From the NCBI RefSeq assembly GCF_018129005.1, contig NZ_JAAEDL010000034.1:1-51702 (forward strand): a stretch of 51,702 nucleotides of DNA, written 5' to 3'. The number at the start of each line of letters is the position of its first letter. Position 1 is the first letter of the stretch. This document shows, piece by piece, positions 36,637 to 46,236 of the stretch. This stretch comes from Neoroseomonas eburnea (lineage in GTDB: Bacteria; Pseudomonadota; Alphaproteobacteria; Acetobacterales; Acetobacteraceae). A program made the position numbers and the translations under genes. The notes beneath the pieces were generated by a model. It saw only the letters and a list, made by a program, of their open reading frames with translations, was not told where the DNA came from and did no database searches.

Positions 36637-37239
36637 ATGGCCCTTCGCCGTACCCTGTTGCTCGCGCCGCTGCTCGCCGCCTGCTCGGTGCTGCCGGACC
36701 GGCCCTATGTGGAGACGCGGCGCTTTCCGCTCGAGCCGCGCCGCGCCGGTGCCGGGCGCACCGGGCGGGCGCGGCGGACGCTGCTGGTGCGCACCATCCG
36801 CGCCGGGGCGGGGATGGAGACGCGCAACCTGCGCACCATCCGCCCGGACGGGACGGAGAGCCTCGACTTCTACGCCGAATGGGCGGCGCCGCCGGCCGAG
36901 GGCGCGGAGCAGGCGCTGCGGCGCTGGCTGATGGATTCACGGCTGTTTTCCGCGATCCTCGCCCCGGGCAGCCGCGTGACGCCGGACTTCGTGATGGAGG
37001 GCGAGCTGACGCGCCTCGCCGCCATGCAGGGCGAAGGCGTCGCGCGCGCAGAGCTGACCCTGCTGCTGGTCGATGAACGCAACGGCAGCCGCCTGGTCGG
37101 CCAGATGGTGAGCAGCGGCACGGCGCCGCTCGCTTCCGGGTCCGAGTCGCCGACGCCGGAGCAGGCGGCGGAGGCGATGGTCGCGGCGCTGGGCAACGCG
37201 TTCGGTTCGCTGGAGCAGGCGCTGGCGCGCTACGCCTGA
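36637..37239 (+). CDS. ABC-type transport auxiliary lipoprotein (PqiC/LptE-like, Mla context)
   Basis: A 200-residue lipoprotein with lipobox LLAAC at residues 12-16. The mature part has RRTLLVRTIRAGAGMETRNLRTIRPDGTESLDFYAEWAAPPAEG and QALRRWLMDSRLFSAIL, matching the ABC_trans_aux domain found at the end of alphaproteobacterial MCE operons. It would sit in the outer membrane and receive or donate lipids for the MlaD channel. It starts 1 bp after mlaD and closes the operon. Confidence 0.85.
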   Translation: MALRRTLLLAPLLAACSVLPDRPYVETRRFPLEPRRAGAGRTGRARRTLLVRTIRAGAGMETRNLRTIRPDGTESLDFYAEWAAPPAEGAEQALRRWLMDSRLFSAILAPGSRVTPDFVMEGELTRLAAMQGEGVARAELTLLLVDERNGSRLVGQMVSSGTAPLASGSESPTPEQAAEAMVAALGNAFGSLEQALARYA

Positions 37240-37334
37240 CGCGGCGCGGCCACGCGCAGGGTCCGCTCCGCCGCGGCGGACGCGGTTCCGCCTGAAGCGC
37301 TTCGTACCCAGATCACCATCCGCGCCGCAGGTGG

Positions 37335-37364
37335 TTGGCGCGGCGTATCGGCCTCGGGTAGCCT
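37335..37364 (+). promoter_or_regulatory. Weak candidate promoter of the two-repeat secreted protein
   Basis: TTGGCG (37335-37340), 18-bp spacer, TAGCCT (37359-37364), about 55 bp before the ATG at 37420. Only partial matches to consensus. Confidence 0.35.
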
Positions 37365-37419
37365 CCCGGGCGACACGGACGGGCGCCCTGCCCGGCACCC
37401 TCGAGGAGGAGCGCACCCC

Positions 37420-38097
37420 ATGCTCATGCGACGCCTGGCAACCGCAGCCGCGGCGGCCTTCCTGGCCTTCGGCGGCCTCGCCGCACAGGCTCAGGCCCAG
37501 ACCGGCGACCCGTCCTTCAACCTGGTGAACCGCAGCGGGCGGGTGATCTACGAGGCCTATGCCTCGCCCTCCTCGGACAGCAACTGGGGGGCCGACCGCC
37601 TCGGCCAGAACATCGTGCCCGCCGGGCGCTCCTTCGTGATCCGCCTGCCGCAGGGCGAGTGCATCTACGACGTCCGTGTCGTCTATGACCGGCAGGGCGG
37701 CCCGGCCGAGGAACGCCGCAACATCAACCTCTGCAACCTGACCGAGCTCGCCTTCGACGGCCGGGGTCAGCAGCAGGGCGGCCCGCCGCCGCAACAGGGC
37801 CGGCCGCAACAGCCGCCGGCGGGTCAGGCCGGGCCGACGGGCAACCCTTCCTTCAACCTGGTGAACCAGGGGCGGCAGACCGTCATGCAGGTCTTCGCCT
37901 CGCTCACCACCGAACAGAACTGGGGGCCGGATCGCCTGGGTGCGGACACCGTCGCACCGGGCGCGACCTACCCGATCCGCCTGCCGGAAGGGCCCTGCAT
38001 GTACGACATCCGCTTCGTCTATGACGGCGGCCAGCCGCAGGAACGGCGCAACGTGAACCTCTGCGAGGTCACCAACGTCATCGTGCCGCTGCAGTAA
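37420..38097 (+). CDS. Secreted protein with two tandem domains of unknown function
   Basis: A 225-residue protein with a signal peptide (MLMRRLATAAAAAFLAFGGLA, ending near AQAQ). Two homologous domains of about 80 residues follow: PSFNLVNRSGRVIYEAYAS...NWGADRLG...CIYDVRVVYD...NINLCN and PSFNLVNQGRQTVMQVFAS...NWGPDRLG...CMYDIRFVYD...NVNLCE. Each contains two Cys that could pair. A Gln/Pro/Gly-rich linker joins them. I recognise a recurring secreted alphaproteobacterial domain but no established function. The two halves arose by internal duplication. An ATG two codons downstream (37426) is an alternative start. Confidence 0.85.
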   Translation: MLMRRLATAAAAAFLAFGGLAAQAQAQTGDPSFNLVNRSGRVIYEAYASPSSDSNWGADRLGQNIVPAGRSFVIRLPQGECIYDVRVVYDRQGGPAEERRNINLCNLTELAFDGRGQQQGGPPPQQGRPQQPPAGQAGPTGNPSFNLVNQGRQTVMQVFASLTTEQNWGPDRLGADTVAPGATYPIRLPEGPCMYDIRFVYDGGQPQERRNVNLCEVTNVIVPLQ

Positions 38098-38166
38098 GGC
38101 ACGAGGGTCGAAGTGGAGAGGGGCGGCTCCCGGGAGTGAGCCGCCCTTTCCTGTCGGTGGGTGAGA

Positions 38167-38443
38167 AGGCGGGGGAAGGGAACTTCCCCCCGTTCCCCCC
38201 GACCTTCCTTGTTACCTGGAGACTGACCTCCGAAATCATACCAGCGGCACGAGCCATTGACTCGTGCCGAGGCCGCGAAAGCGGCCCGCCGGTGGTCCGG
38301 CGAAGCCAAGCAAACCGGAGGTTTGCGCCCGGCGCCTGAGGGCACGAAAAGGCGGGTACCAGCGGTCGCGTATGGCGGCCGATGGTGTCAGTTCCCAAAG
38401 GACAAGGAAGGGAGGGGGATCGGGGGAGGTTCCCCTCCCCCGA
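38167..38443. repeat. Family-ii hairpin repeat (copy S2), interrupted by the 157-bp element
   Basis: Left hairpin CGGGGGAAG/CTTCCCCCCG starts at 38170. A left half-arm GAGACTGACC follows near 38219-38228, then the 157-bp element. The right half-arm GTCAGTTCCCAA (from about 38387) and hairpin TCGGGGGAGG/CCTCCCCCGA (38420-38443) complete it. Compared with the uninterrupted copy at 7710-7832, the insertion falls in the loop of the central stem. It occupies the whole gap between convergent genes. Confidence 0.8.
38235..38391 (+). repeat. 157-bp structured element, copy 2
   Basis: Same length and orientation as 22318-22474. Differences are concentrated in loops: the first hairpin loop is changed, the second is a GAAA tetraloop here and GAAT in copy 1, and stems GGCACGAG/CTCGTGCC, CGCCGG/CCGGCG and GCAAACC/GGTTTGC are unchanged. 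The last stem has one mismatch (G-A) relative to copy 1. Confidence 0.88.
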
Positions 38444-38445
38444 CC

Positions 38446-40779
38446 TTATGCGGCCCTGGCGGCCGCCAGGGCCTTCCAAACCGCTTCCGGCGTCGCCGGC
38501 ATGTCGATCTGCTTCACTCCGGCATCCGCGAGCGCATCCACCACCGCGTTGATTACTGCCGGCGGGCTGCCCACCGCGCCGGCTTCGCCTGCACCCTTCA
38601 CGCCGAGCGGGTTGGTCTCGCAGGGCACCTCGATCAGGTCCACGTCGATCGGCGGCAGGTCATCCGCCCGCGGCAGCGCGTAGTCCATGAAGGACGCGCT
38701 GAGGAGCTGGCCGCTGCCGTTGTCGTAAGCGGTCCGTTCCATCAGCGCCTGGCCGATGCCCTGGGTGACGCCGCCATGCACCTGGCCGCGCACGATCAGC
38801 GGGTTCAGCGCATGGCCGACATCGTCCACCACGATGTAGCGCGGGATGGCGACGATCCCGGTCTCGGGGTCGACCTCCACCTCGGCCACGTGGCAGCCAT
38901 TGGGGAAGGTGTGGGACTTGATCTCCGCCGTCTCCTGCGCGTCGAGGAGAGTGGCCTCGATACCGGCTGCGGCCTTCTTCCGCTGGGCGGCGGCGAGGTC
39001 GAGGATGCCGACCGCGCGATCCGTGCCGACGACGGCGAATGCGCCCTTGCCTGGCGTGAACTCGATGTCGGCGACCGAGGCTTCGAGGTGCTCGGAGGCG
39101 GCGATCTTGCCCTTCTCGACGACGGAAGCCGTCGTCACCAGGATGGCCTGGCCTTCGGAGTAGAGGCTGCGCGCGCCGCCGGTGCCGCCGCCATCCGGCA
39201 GGCTGTCGGAATCGCCCTGCTTCACGCGGATCTTCTCGATCGGGATGCCGAGCTCGTGGCTCGTCATCATCGCATAGGCGGTCTCGTGGCCCTGGCCGGT
39301 GGACTGGGTACCGACATAGACATCGACGAAGCCGTCATCGGCGAACTTCACCGCGGCATTCTCGGTCGGTGCGCCGCCGGTCGCCTCCAGGTAGTAGGCG
39401 AGGCCGATGCCGCGCTTCTTGCCGCGCTTCGCCGCTTCCGCCTTGCGGGCGGGGAAGCCGGCCCAGTCGATCTTGCGCAGGGCGGTGTCCATGAGCTGCG
39501 CGAACTCGCCGGAATCGTAGCGCTGCCCCATGGCCGAGACGTAGGGCATGGCCGAGGACGGCACCATGTTGCGCCGGCGGATCTCGATGCGGTCGATGCC
39601 GACCTCGCGCGCCGCCGTGTCGATCAGGCGCTCGACCAGGTAGTTGCTCTCCGGCCGTCCGGCGCCGCGATAGGCGTCCACCGGCACGGTGTTGGTGATG
39701 ACGCCGATCACCTGCGCATGGATCGCCTGGAAGTCGTAGACCGAGGCCAGCACCTTGGTGCCCGCGCCGGTCGGGATGAACGGCGCGAAGGTGTTGAGGT
39801 AGGCCCCCATCCCCGCCCAGTTCTTGGTGCGCAGCGCGAGGAACTTGCCGTTGGCGTCGAGCGCGAGCTCGCCGATGGTGATGTTGTCGCGCCCGTGGGT
39901 GTCGGACTGGAAGGCCTCGGTGCGCTCGGAGGTCCACTTCACGGCACGCTTGAGCTCGCGCGCGGCGAAGCAGGTGAGCACATGCTCGGGGTAGATGAAG
40001 ATCTTCATGCCGAAGCCGCCGCCGACATCCGGCGTCACCACGCGGAAGCTGTCGCTTGGCACGTTGAAGATGTTCCTGGCCAGCACGTTGCGGACCAGCC
40101 AGGAGCCCTGGGTGTTGGTGGTCAGCGTCCAGTGCTGCTTCGCCGCGTCGTAGTCGGCGACCGCGGCGCGCGCTTCCATGGAGGCGACGACGACGCGGTT
40201 GTTCACCACCCGCAGCCGGGCGACATGGGCCGCGCCCTTGATCAGCGCATCCACCTTGGCGGCGTCGCCGACATGCCAGTCGAAGCAGGTGTTGTTGGGC
40301 GCGCTGGCCCAGACCTGCGGCTGGCCGGGCTGCGTCGCGGTGGCGAGGTCGGTGGCGGCGGGCAGGATGTCGTAGTCCACCTCGACCGCCTCGGCGGCGT
40401 CGCGGGCCTGCCTGATGGTCTCGGCGACGACGAAGGCGACCGGGTCGCCGACATGGCGGACGAAACCCTCGGCCAGGGCGCGGCGCGGCGTCTCGGAGGT
40501 CGGGCTGCCATCCACCGACTTCACCGGCGCGAGGCAGGGCAGGTGGCCGATGCCGGCGGCCGCCAGGTCCGCCCCGGTCCAGATGCCGAGCACCCCCGGC
40601 ATCGCCTTCGCCGCTTCGGTGGAGATGGACAGGATGCGGGCATGGGCGTGCGGGCTGCGCAGCACGTAGCCCTGCGCCTGGCCGGGCACGGCCACGTCGT
40701 CGGTGTAGCGGCCGCCGCCCTTGAGCAGGCGCGGATCCTCGACGCGGCGGATGGATTGGCTGAGGCCGAACTTCGCCAT
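38446..40779 (-). CDS. CoxL-like molybdopterin-binding subunit of a xanthine dehydrogenase family enzyme
   Basis: A 777-residue large subunit. The N-terminal a/b hammerhead domain (RRVEDPRLLKGGGRYTDD) is followed by Mo-pterin domains with GGGFGMK and AYRGAGRPE at about residues 369-377, then GQGHETAYAMM and GVKGAGEAG. The AYRGAGR active-site loop is the form of CoxL homologs not proven to oxidise CO; true form I CO dehydrogenase has AYRCSFR. Such subunits normally act with a FAD subunit (CoxM) and a 2Fe-2S subunit (CoxS). Neither gene is adjacent on either side, so partners must be elsewhere or the gene is an orphan. Confidence 0.92.
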   Translation of the reverse strand: MAKFGLSQSIRRVEDPRLLKGGGRYTDDVAVPGQAQGYVLRSPHAHARILSISTEAAKAMPGVLGIWTGADLAAAGIGHLPCLAPVKSVDGSPTSETPRRALAEGFVRHVGDPVAFVVAETIRQARDAAEAVEVDYDILPAATDLATATQPGQPQVWASAPNNTCFDWHVGDAAKVDALIKGAAHVARLRVVNNRVVVASMEARAAVADYDAAKQHWTLTTNTQGSWLVRNVLARNIFNVPSDSFRVVTPDVGGGFGMKIFIYPEHVLTCFAARELKRAVKWTSERTEAFQSDTHGRDNITIGELALDANGKFLALRTKNWAGMGAYLNTFAPFIPTGAGTKVLASVYDFQAIHAQVIGVITNTVPVDAYRGAGRPESNYLVERLIDTAAREVGIDRIEIRRRNMVPSSAMPYVSAMGQRYDSGEFAQLMDTALRKIDWAGFPARKAEAAKRGKKRGIGLAYYLEATGGAPTENAAVKFADDGFVDVYVGTQSTGQGHETAYAMMTSHELGIPIEKIRVKQGDSDSLPDGGGTGGARSLYSEGQAILVTTASVVEKGKIAASEHLEASVADIEFTPGKGAFAVVGTDRAVGILDLAAAQRKKAAAGIEATLLDAQETAEIKSHTFPNGCHVAEVEVDPETGIVAIPRYIVVDDVGHALNPLIVRGQVHGGVTQGIGQALMERTAYDNGSGQLLSASFMDYALPRADDLPPIDVDLIEVPCETNPLGVKGAGEAGAVGSPPAVINAVVDALADAGVKQIDMPATPEAVWKALAAARAA

Positions 40780-40866
40780 GCGCGGGGTCTCCCTTGGTTC
40801 CTTGCCGCATCATCTGCGATGCCGGGCGGGGATGGGAAGGGGGGTATGGCGCGCGGCCGGCGGGGT

Positions 40867-40922
40867 GGCCGCGCGCGAAACTCAAGACTCCGATACCGGG
40901 CCAGCCGAAAGCCCGGCCGGCA
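40867..40922 (-). repeat. About 50-bp dispersed repeat, copy 2, after the RND pump gene
   Basis: Read on the minus strand it begins directly after the RND stop codon: TGCCGGCCGGGCTTTCGGCT, then GGCCCGGTATCGGAGTC, then TTTCGCGCGCGGCC. It contains the stem CCGGGC/GCCCGG and probably works as a terminator. It matches 15011-15060. A shorter match (AGCCGAAAG then CCGGCCGGCAT) occurs at 16568-16588. Confidence 0.7.
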
Positions 40923-43900
40923 TCATCCTTCGGCGGGGGCCCTGCGGAACATGCGCTTGGTCTTCTCCCGCATCGCCTGGAAGACGACGTAGAGCATCGG
41001 GATGACGAAGATGCCCACCAGCGCGGCTGCCAGCATGCCGCCGAACACCGCCGTGCCGACCGCCCGGCGGGACAGCATGGACGCGCCTTCGGCGAGGACC
41101 AGGGGCACCAGTCCGAGCACGAAGGCGATCGAGGTCATCATCACCGCGCGGAAGCGCAACCGGGCGCCCATGATCGCGGCTTCGCGGATCGCCAGGCCTT
41201 CCTCCCGCTTCTCCTTGGCGAATTCCACGATCAGGATGCCGTTCTTGGCGGCGAGCGCGATGAGCACGACCAGGCCGATCTGCGCATAGATGTCGAGCGG
41301 CATGCGCGCGACCCAGAGCGCCCCGAAGGCGCCGAGCACGCCCACCGCGACCGAGAGCAGCACCGGGATCGGGATGACCCAGGATTCGTACAGGGCGACG
41401 AGGAAGAGGTAGGCGAACATCACCGCCAGCGCGAGGATGTAGACCGTCTGCCCGGAGGCCTGCCTCTCCTGGAAGGCGGTGCCCGTCCATTCATAGCCGT
41501 AGCCGGCCGGCAGCACGCGGGCGGAGAGCTGCTCCATCGCCGCGAGGCCGTCGCCCGAGGAAATGCCGGGCCGTGGCGCGCCCTGGATCGAGATGGCGCG
41601 GTAGTTGTTGTAGCGGAAGATGGTCTGCGGTCCGACGCGGGGGCGCACGTCGGCCACGGCGCGCAGCGGCACCATCTCGCCGCGCGCATTGCGCACATGG
41701 ATGCGCCAGATGTCGCTGACGTCCCTCCGGTCGGCGGCCTCGGCCTGCAGGTTCACCTGCCAGGTGCGGCCGAACAGGTTGAAGTCGTTGACGTAGAATC
41801 CGCCCAGCGTCGCCTGCAGGGCGGTGAACACGTCCGAGATGCGCAGGCCCAGCGCCTGGGCCTTGTCCCGGTCGAGGTCGAGGAAGAGCGTCGGATTGGT
41901 CGCGTTGAAGGTGGAAAAGACCGCGGCGAGCCGCGGATCCTGGTTCGCCGCCGCGATCAGCCCGAGCATGGTGGAACCGAGTTCGGCCGGCGTGCGGCCC
42001 TCGTAGTCCTGCAGGATGTATTCGAAGCCGCCGCCGGTGCCGAGGCCGATGATGGGCGGCAGGTTGAAGGCGAAGACGTTCGCCGTGCGGACGGCCTGGC
42101 CGGCGCCGAAGACCCGGCCGATCGCCGCCTGCACCGACATCGCGGCTGTCGTCCGCTCGGCGAAGGGCTTGAGGCGCGCCACCAGGAAGGCGGAATTGGA
42201 CTGTGCGCCGCCGTCGATCAGCGAGAAGCCGACGATCGCGAGCGTGCCCTGCACCGAGGGGATGGAGCGCAGGATCTCCTCGACCTGGATCACCGCCTCC
42301 CGCGTGCGGGAGACGGAGGCGCCCTGCGGCAACTGCACCTGCACGAAGAAGGCGCCCTGGTCCTCCTGCGGCAGGAAGCCCGAGGGCGTGCGCTGGCCCA
42401 TGTACCAGATGCCGGCGAAGAAGCCGCCGGTCAGCACGATCGAGAGGAGGGAGACGCGCACAAGCCGCGTCACCGCGCCCGCATAGCGGTCCCGCACCCA
42501 GTCGATGCCGCGCAGCCAGCGCCCCATCAGCCCGGGTCGGTGCCCGCCGGCATGCGGGTGCGGCCGCAGGAAGACGGCGCAGAGCGCGGGCGAAAGCGTC
42601 AGCGCGTTGATCGCGCTGATCACCATGGCGGCGCTGATCGTCACCGCGAACTGGCGGAACAGCTCGCCCGACAGGCCCGGGATGAAGCCGATCGGCACGA
42701 AGACCGACAGCAGCACGAGCGTGATGGCGATGATCGGCGCGGTGATCTGCGCCATCGCCTTCTTGGTCGCCTCGGCCGGGGTGAGGTGCGGCTCCTCCTC
42801 CATTACCCGCTCGACGTTCTCCACCACCACGATGGCGTCGTCCACCACGATGCCGATCGCCAGCACCATGGCGAGCAGCGAGATGGTGTTCGCCGAATAG
42901 CCGAGCCCGAGCAGGATGACGAAGGTGCCGATCAGGCTGACCGGCACGGCGATGGTCGGGATGATCGTGGCGCGGAGGTTGCCGAGGAAGAGGAACACCA
43001 CGATCACGACCAGGATGAAGGCCTCGAGCAGCGTCTTGATGACCTCGCGAATGGTGTCGCTGACGAAGTCCGAGGTGTCGAAGAAGACGCGGTGGTTGAC
43101 GCCGGTCGGGTAGCGCGTGCGCAGTTCGTCCATCGTCCGCCGCACGTTCTCGGCGGCGGAGACGGCATTGGCGCCGGGGGCGAGGTAGACGCCGAAGGTC
43201 ACCGCCGGCTGGCCGTTGTAGCGGCTTTCGGTGTCCATGCTGGCGGCGCCGAGCTCGATGCGCGCGACGTCGCGCACGCGCAGGGCCGACCCGTCCTGGT
43301 TGGCGCGGATCACGATCTCCCCGAATTGTTCGGGGGTGCTGAGCCGGCCCTGCGTCTCGAGGTTGATCTGGAACTGCTGGTCGTCCGGGATCGGCCGGGA
43401 GCCGATGCGCCCGACCGGGGCCTGCACGTTCTGCGCCTGGATCGCCGCCACCACGTCGGAAGGCGTGAGGTTCAGGCTGATCAGCCGGTCCACCTCGAAC
43501 CAGATGCGCATGGAATAGTCCATGGCACCGAACAGGGAAACCTGCCCGACGCCGGGCACGCGCGCGAGGCGGTCGATGATGTTGATGGTGGCGTAGTTCG
43601 ACAGGAAGAGTGGGGTGTGTCCGCCGCTCTCGGAATAGAGGAAGATGAACTGCAGCACCGCCGAGGACTGCTTGCGGACCGTGACACCCTGCCGCTGCAC
43701 CTCCTGCGGCAGGCGCGCGAGCGCCGCCTGGACGCGGTTGTTGACGTTGACGGTGGCGATGTCCGGGTTGGTGCCGAGCGTGAAGGAGACGTTGAGGCTG
43801 TAGGAGCCGTCATTGGCGCTGTTCGACCGCATGTAGATCATGCGGTCCACGCCGTTGACGGAGGATTCGATCACCTGCGCGACGGTCTGTTCCACCACGC

Positions 43901-44066
43901 CGGCCGAGGCGCCCGGGAAGCGCGTGGTGACGGAGACCTGCGGCGGCACGATGTCCGGCAGCTGGGAGACCGGGATGCGCAGCATCGCCAACGCCCCGGC
44001 GAGTGCGGTGACGATGGCGATGACGATCGCGAAGCGCGGGCGATCGACGAAGATGGCGGAGAACAC
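40923..44066 (-). CDS. RND multidrug efflux pump permease (HAE1/AcrB family)
   Basis: A 1047-residue inner-membrane pump of full family length. [19 protein letters not shown] forms the first helix, then [24 protein letters not shown] and the [22 protein letters not shown] segment, typical of HAE1 porter domains. The proton-relay Asp pair is in [16 protein letters not shown], and [15 protein letters not shown] and [18 protein letters not shown] follow. The start codon is GTG, 7 bp after the adaptor stop codon. An outer-membrane channel gene is not adjacent. It probably exports hydrophobic or amphiphilic drugs. Confidence 0.95.
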   Translation of the reverse strand: MFSAIFVDRPRFAIVIAIVTALAGALAMLRIPVSQLPDIVPPQVSVTTRFPGASAGVVEQTVAQVIESSVNGVDRMIYMRSNSANDGSYSLNVSFTLGTNPDIATVNVNNRVQAALARLPQEVQRQGVTVRKQSSAVLQFIFLYSESGGHTPLFLSNYATINIIDRLARVPGVGQVSLFGAMDYSMRIWFEVDRLISLNLTPSDVVAAIQAQNVQAPVGRIGSRPIPDDQQFQINLETQGRLSTPEQFGEIVIRANQDGSALRVRDVARIELGAASMDTESRYNGQPAVTFGVYLAPGANAVSAAENVRRTMDELRTRYPTGVNHRVFFDTSDFVSDTIREVIKTLLEAFILVVIVVFLFLGNLRATIIPTIAVPVSLIGTFVILLGLGYSANTISLLAMVLAIGIVVDDAIVVVENVERVMEEEPHLTPAEATKKAMAQITAPIIAITLVLLSVFVPIGFIPGLSGELFRQFAVTISAAMVISAINALTLSPALCAVFLRPHPHAGGHRPGLMGRWLRGIDWVRDRYAGAVTRLVRVSLLSIVLTGGFFAGIWYMGQRTPSGFLPQEDQGAFFVQVQLPQGASVSRTREAVIQVEEILRSIPSVQGTLAIVGFSLIDGGAQSNSAFLVARLKPFAERTTAAMSVQAAIGRVFGAGQAVRTANVFAFNLPPIIGLGTGGGFEYILQDYEGRTPAELGSTMLGLIAAANQDPRLAAVFSTFNATNPTLFLDLDRDKAQALGLRISDVFTALQATLGGFYVNDFNLFGRTWQVNLQAEAADRRDVSDIWRIHVRNARGEMVPLRAVADVRPRVGPQTIFRYNNYRAISIQGAPRPGISSGDGLAAMEQLSARVLPAGYGYEWTGTAFQERQASGQTVYILALAVMFAYLFLVALYESWVIPIPVLLSVAVGVLGAFGALWVARMPLDIYAQIGLVVLIALAAKNGILIVEFAKEKREEGLAIREAAIMGARLRFRAVMMTSIAFVLGLVPLVLAEGASMLSRRAVGTAVFGGMLAAALVGIFVIPMLYVVFQAMREKTKRMFRRAPAEG

Positions 44067-44072
44067 GCGCTC

Positions 44073-45242
44073 TCAGCCCCGGCCCGGAACGGCCTGCTGG
44101 GCCGGCGGTGGGCTGGCGGGCGCCGGATTCACCGGCTGGCCCGGGCGCACGCGCTGCAGCCCTTCCACCACCACCGTCTCGCCGCCCTGCAGCCCGCCCT
44201 CGATCACCGCCGTCTCGGCGGAGGAGCGGCCGAGCGTCACGTTGCGCCGCTGCGCCACATTGCCCTCGCCCACCACGAAGACGAAGGAGCCCTGCTGGTC
44301 CTGCAGCACCGCGGCGCGTGGCAGGGTGATGGCCAGCACCGGTTCCGCACCCTCCACCGAGACGCTGACGAACTGCCCGTCCACCAGTTCCCGTGGGGAG
44401 ACGCTGATCGTGCCGCCTTCCCGCCGGCGGATCGGATTCGCGATCAGCGCCCGAACCAGGATGGTGTCGGTGTTGCGGTCGATCTGGTTGTCGATGAAGT
44501 CGATCTGCCCCGCTTCCGGATAGAGGCGGCCATCGGTGGTGCGGATGCGCACGCGCGTCGCCTCCGGCCCGCCGCGGCCCTCGAAGCGGTTGCGCAGCTC
44601 GAGCGCGGTGCGCTGGCTGACCGCGAAGGCGACGCGCATCGGGTCCTGGCTGACGATGGTGGCGAGGTTGCCGGCATCCGGCCCCACGACGTTGCCGACG
44701 GACAGGTTCGACCGCCCGATCTGCCCCGCGATCGGCGCATCGATCTCGGTGTAGCCCAGGCTGATCTGGGCGACCCGCACCGCCGCCTGCGCGCCGAGGA
44801 CATTGGCGGCTTCCGTCCGCTCTGCCGCCTGCGCGTTGTCCAGCGTCACCTGCGTGCCGGCGCCGGTCTGGCGCAGTTCCCGCGCGCGGGCGAGCGCGAC
44901 GCGCGCATTCTCGAGCCGCGCATTGGCGGCGGCGAGGTTCGCCTGGGCCTGCTCCAGTTGCGCCTCGAAAGGCGCGCGTTCCAGGCGGTAGAGGATCTCG
45001 CCCTGCGTCACGTCGCCGCCCTCGCGGAAGAGCCGTTCATGCAGGAAGCCGGTGACGCGGGCGCGGATGTTCACGCGGTCCGTCGCCTCGACGCGGCCGA
45101 CGAATTCGATGGTTTCCGTCACCGGGCGGCGTTCGGCGGTCTGCACGCCGACGGCGGGCGGGCCCTGGGGCCCGAACTGCGCGGCGGCAGGCTGCGCGAA
45201 GGCAAGGTAGAGCGCGAGCGCGCTCGCGGCATGGCGCATCAT
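44073..45242 (-). CDS. RND efflux periplasmic adaptor (AcrA/MexE-like)
   Basis: A 389-residue membrane-fusion protein with a signal peptide (MMRHAASALALYLAFAQPAAAQ). VTETIEFVGRVEATDRVNIRARVTGFL is the classic adaptor N-terminus, followed by LYRLERAPFEAQLEQAQANLAAA (start of the coiled coil) and GYTEIDAPIAGQIGRSNLSVGN for the second lipoyl half. The ending is Pro/Ala-rich. It precedes the pump gene by 6 bp, so the two form an operon. No regulator gene is adjacent; only a 135-bp gap without features separates it from the stress-protein gene on the same strand. Confidence 0.93.
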   Translation of the reverse strand: MMRHAASALALYLAFAQPAAAQFGPQGPPAVGVQTAERRPVTETIEFVGRVEATDRVNIRARVTGFLHERLFREGGDVTQGEILYRLERAPFEAQLEQAQANLAAANARLENARVALARARELRQTGAGTQVTLDNAQAAERTEAANVLGAQAAVRVAQISLGYTEIDAPIAGQIGRSNLSVGNVVGPDAGNLATIVSQDPMRVAFAVSQRTALELRNRFEGRGGPEATRVRIRTTDGRLYPEAGQIDFIDNQIDRNTDTILVRALIANPIRRREGGTISVSPRELVDGQFVSVSVEGAEPVLAITLPRAAVLQDQQGSFVFVVGEGNVAQRRNVTLGRSSAETAVIEGGLQGGETVVVEGLQRVRPGQPVNPAPASPPPAQQAVPGRG

Positions 45243-45377
45243 TGGTCAGCGTCCGGACAACTTTCCCTTCGCTCATGTCGCGCTGCGAGGCACCGCGTCA
45301 AGCGCCGTGACGTGACCACCTGCGCCGGGCCTGTCACGGTGCCATGTCGGACCGGTCGCGGCGTGCTGCGGCGCGGG

Positions 45378-46211
45378 TCAGCGCGCGACGAAGACCGGGC
45401 AGGGGGCGCCATGCAGCAATCGGCGCGTCGCCGACCCGGTGAAGAGCGTGCGCAGGGCCGAATACTCATAGGCGCCCATGACCAGCAGCCGCGCCGGCAT
45501 GGCGGTCGCCTCGGCGAGCAGGGCGTCGACCGGCCGCGCACCCTCCAGTGCGATCGGCTCGGCGGCCATGCCGTGGCGGCGCAGGTAGTCGGCGGCCTCG
45601 CCCGCCAGCCGCGCCGCCTCGGCGCGCGTCTCGCCCACGGACAGCACCTTCACCGGCGAATCTTCGGCCAGGCGGAGCAGCGCGAAAAGCTGGATCGCGC
45701 GCATGGCGGGGATCGAGCCGTCATAGCCCACCAGCACGCCGCCCGATCCGGGCGCCGGTTCGGCCGGCACCACCAGCAGCGGGCGTGCGCCATCGTGCAG
45801 CAGCGCCTCGATCACCGGCGCCAGGCCATCGGGATTGTCCTCGAGGCCGAGGGTGGAATCGCGGCCGATGACGATCAGGTCGTGCGTGGCGCCGGCGGCG
45901 AGCAGCGCGGCTTCCGGCGCCTCGGTGAGGCGCAGCCGGGCGAAGGGGGTCTCCCCGGCGGCGGCCGTGCAGGCGGCGAAGGCGGCGTCGGCCTCCTCCT
46001 CGGCGCGCTGCGCGCGGGCGGCATCGCGGCGTTCCTTGAAGGCGACGGCCCCGGGCGGCACAGGTTCGTGCGCGTCCTTCACATGCGGCCAGTCGAGCAC
46101 CGTCGCCGCCGAGAGCGCCGCGCCGGTACGCCGCGCGAGCCCGATGGCGAGGTCGCGCGCGTGGCGGGCCCCCTTGGTGTCGTCAAGCGCGACCAGGATG
46201 CTGCGGATCAT
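45378..46211 (-). CDS. Universal stress protein, tandem UspA domains
   Basis: A 277-residue protein with two UspA-like halves. The N-terminal half (MIRSILVALDDTKGARHA to ARPLLVVPAEP) lacks a clear ATP motif. The C-terminal half (GGVLVGYDGSIPAMRAI to CPVFVAR) has VMGAYEYSALRTLF and GSATRRLLHGAPCPV, close to the G-x2-G-x9-G-S/T nucleotide site. Such tandem proteins respond to stress or low oxygen in many bacteria. The ATG at 46211 is preceded on the minus strand by a GGGGAAGG ribosome binding site. Confidence 0.9.
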   Translation of the reverse strand: MIRSILVALDDTKGARHARDLAIGLARRTGAALSAATVLDWPHVKDAHEPVPPGAVAFKERRDAARAQRAEEEADAAFAACTAAAGETPFARLRLTEAPEAALLAAGATHDLIVIGRDSTLGLEDNPDGLAPVIEALLHDGARPLLVVPAEPAPGSGGVLVGYDGSIPAMRAIQLFALLRLAEDSPVKVLSVGETRAEAARLAGEAADYLRRHGMAAEPIALEGARPVDALLAEATAMPARLLVMGAYEYSALRTLFTGSATRRLLHGAPCPVFVAR

Positions 46212-46236
46212 GCGCCTTCCCCCTTGCCAGCGCTTC

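Noticed and set aside
38446..40779. Aerobic carbon monoxide dehydrogenase (coxL form I)
   Set aside because: The active-site loop reads AYRGAGR rather than AYRCSFR and no coxM/coxS genes are adjacent.
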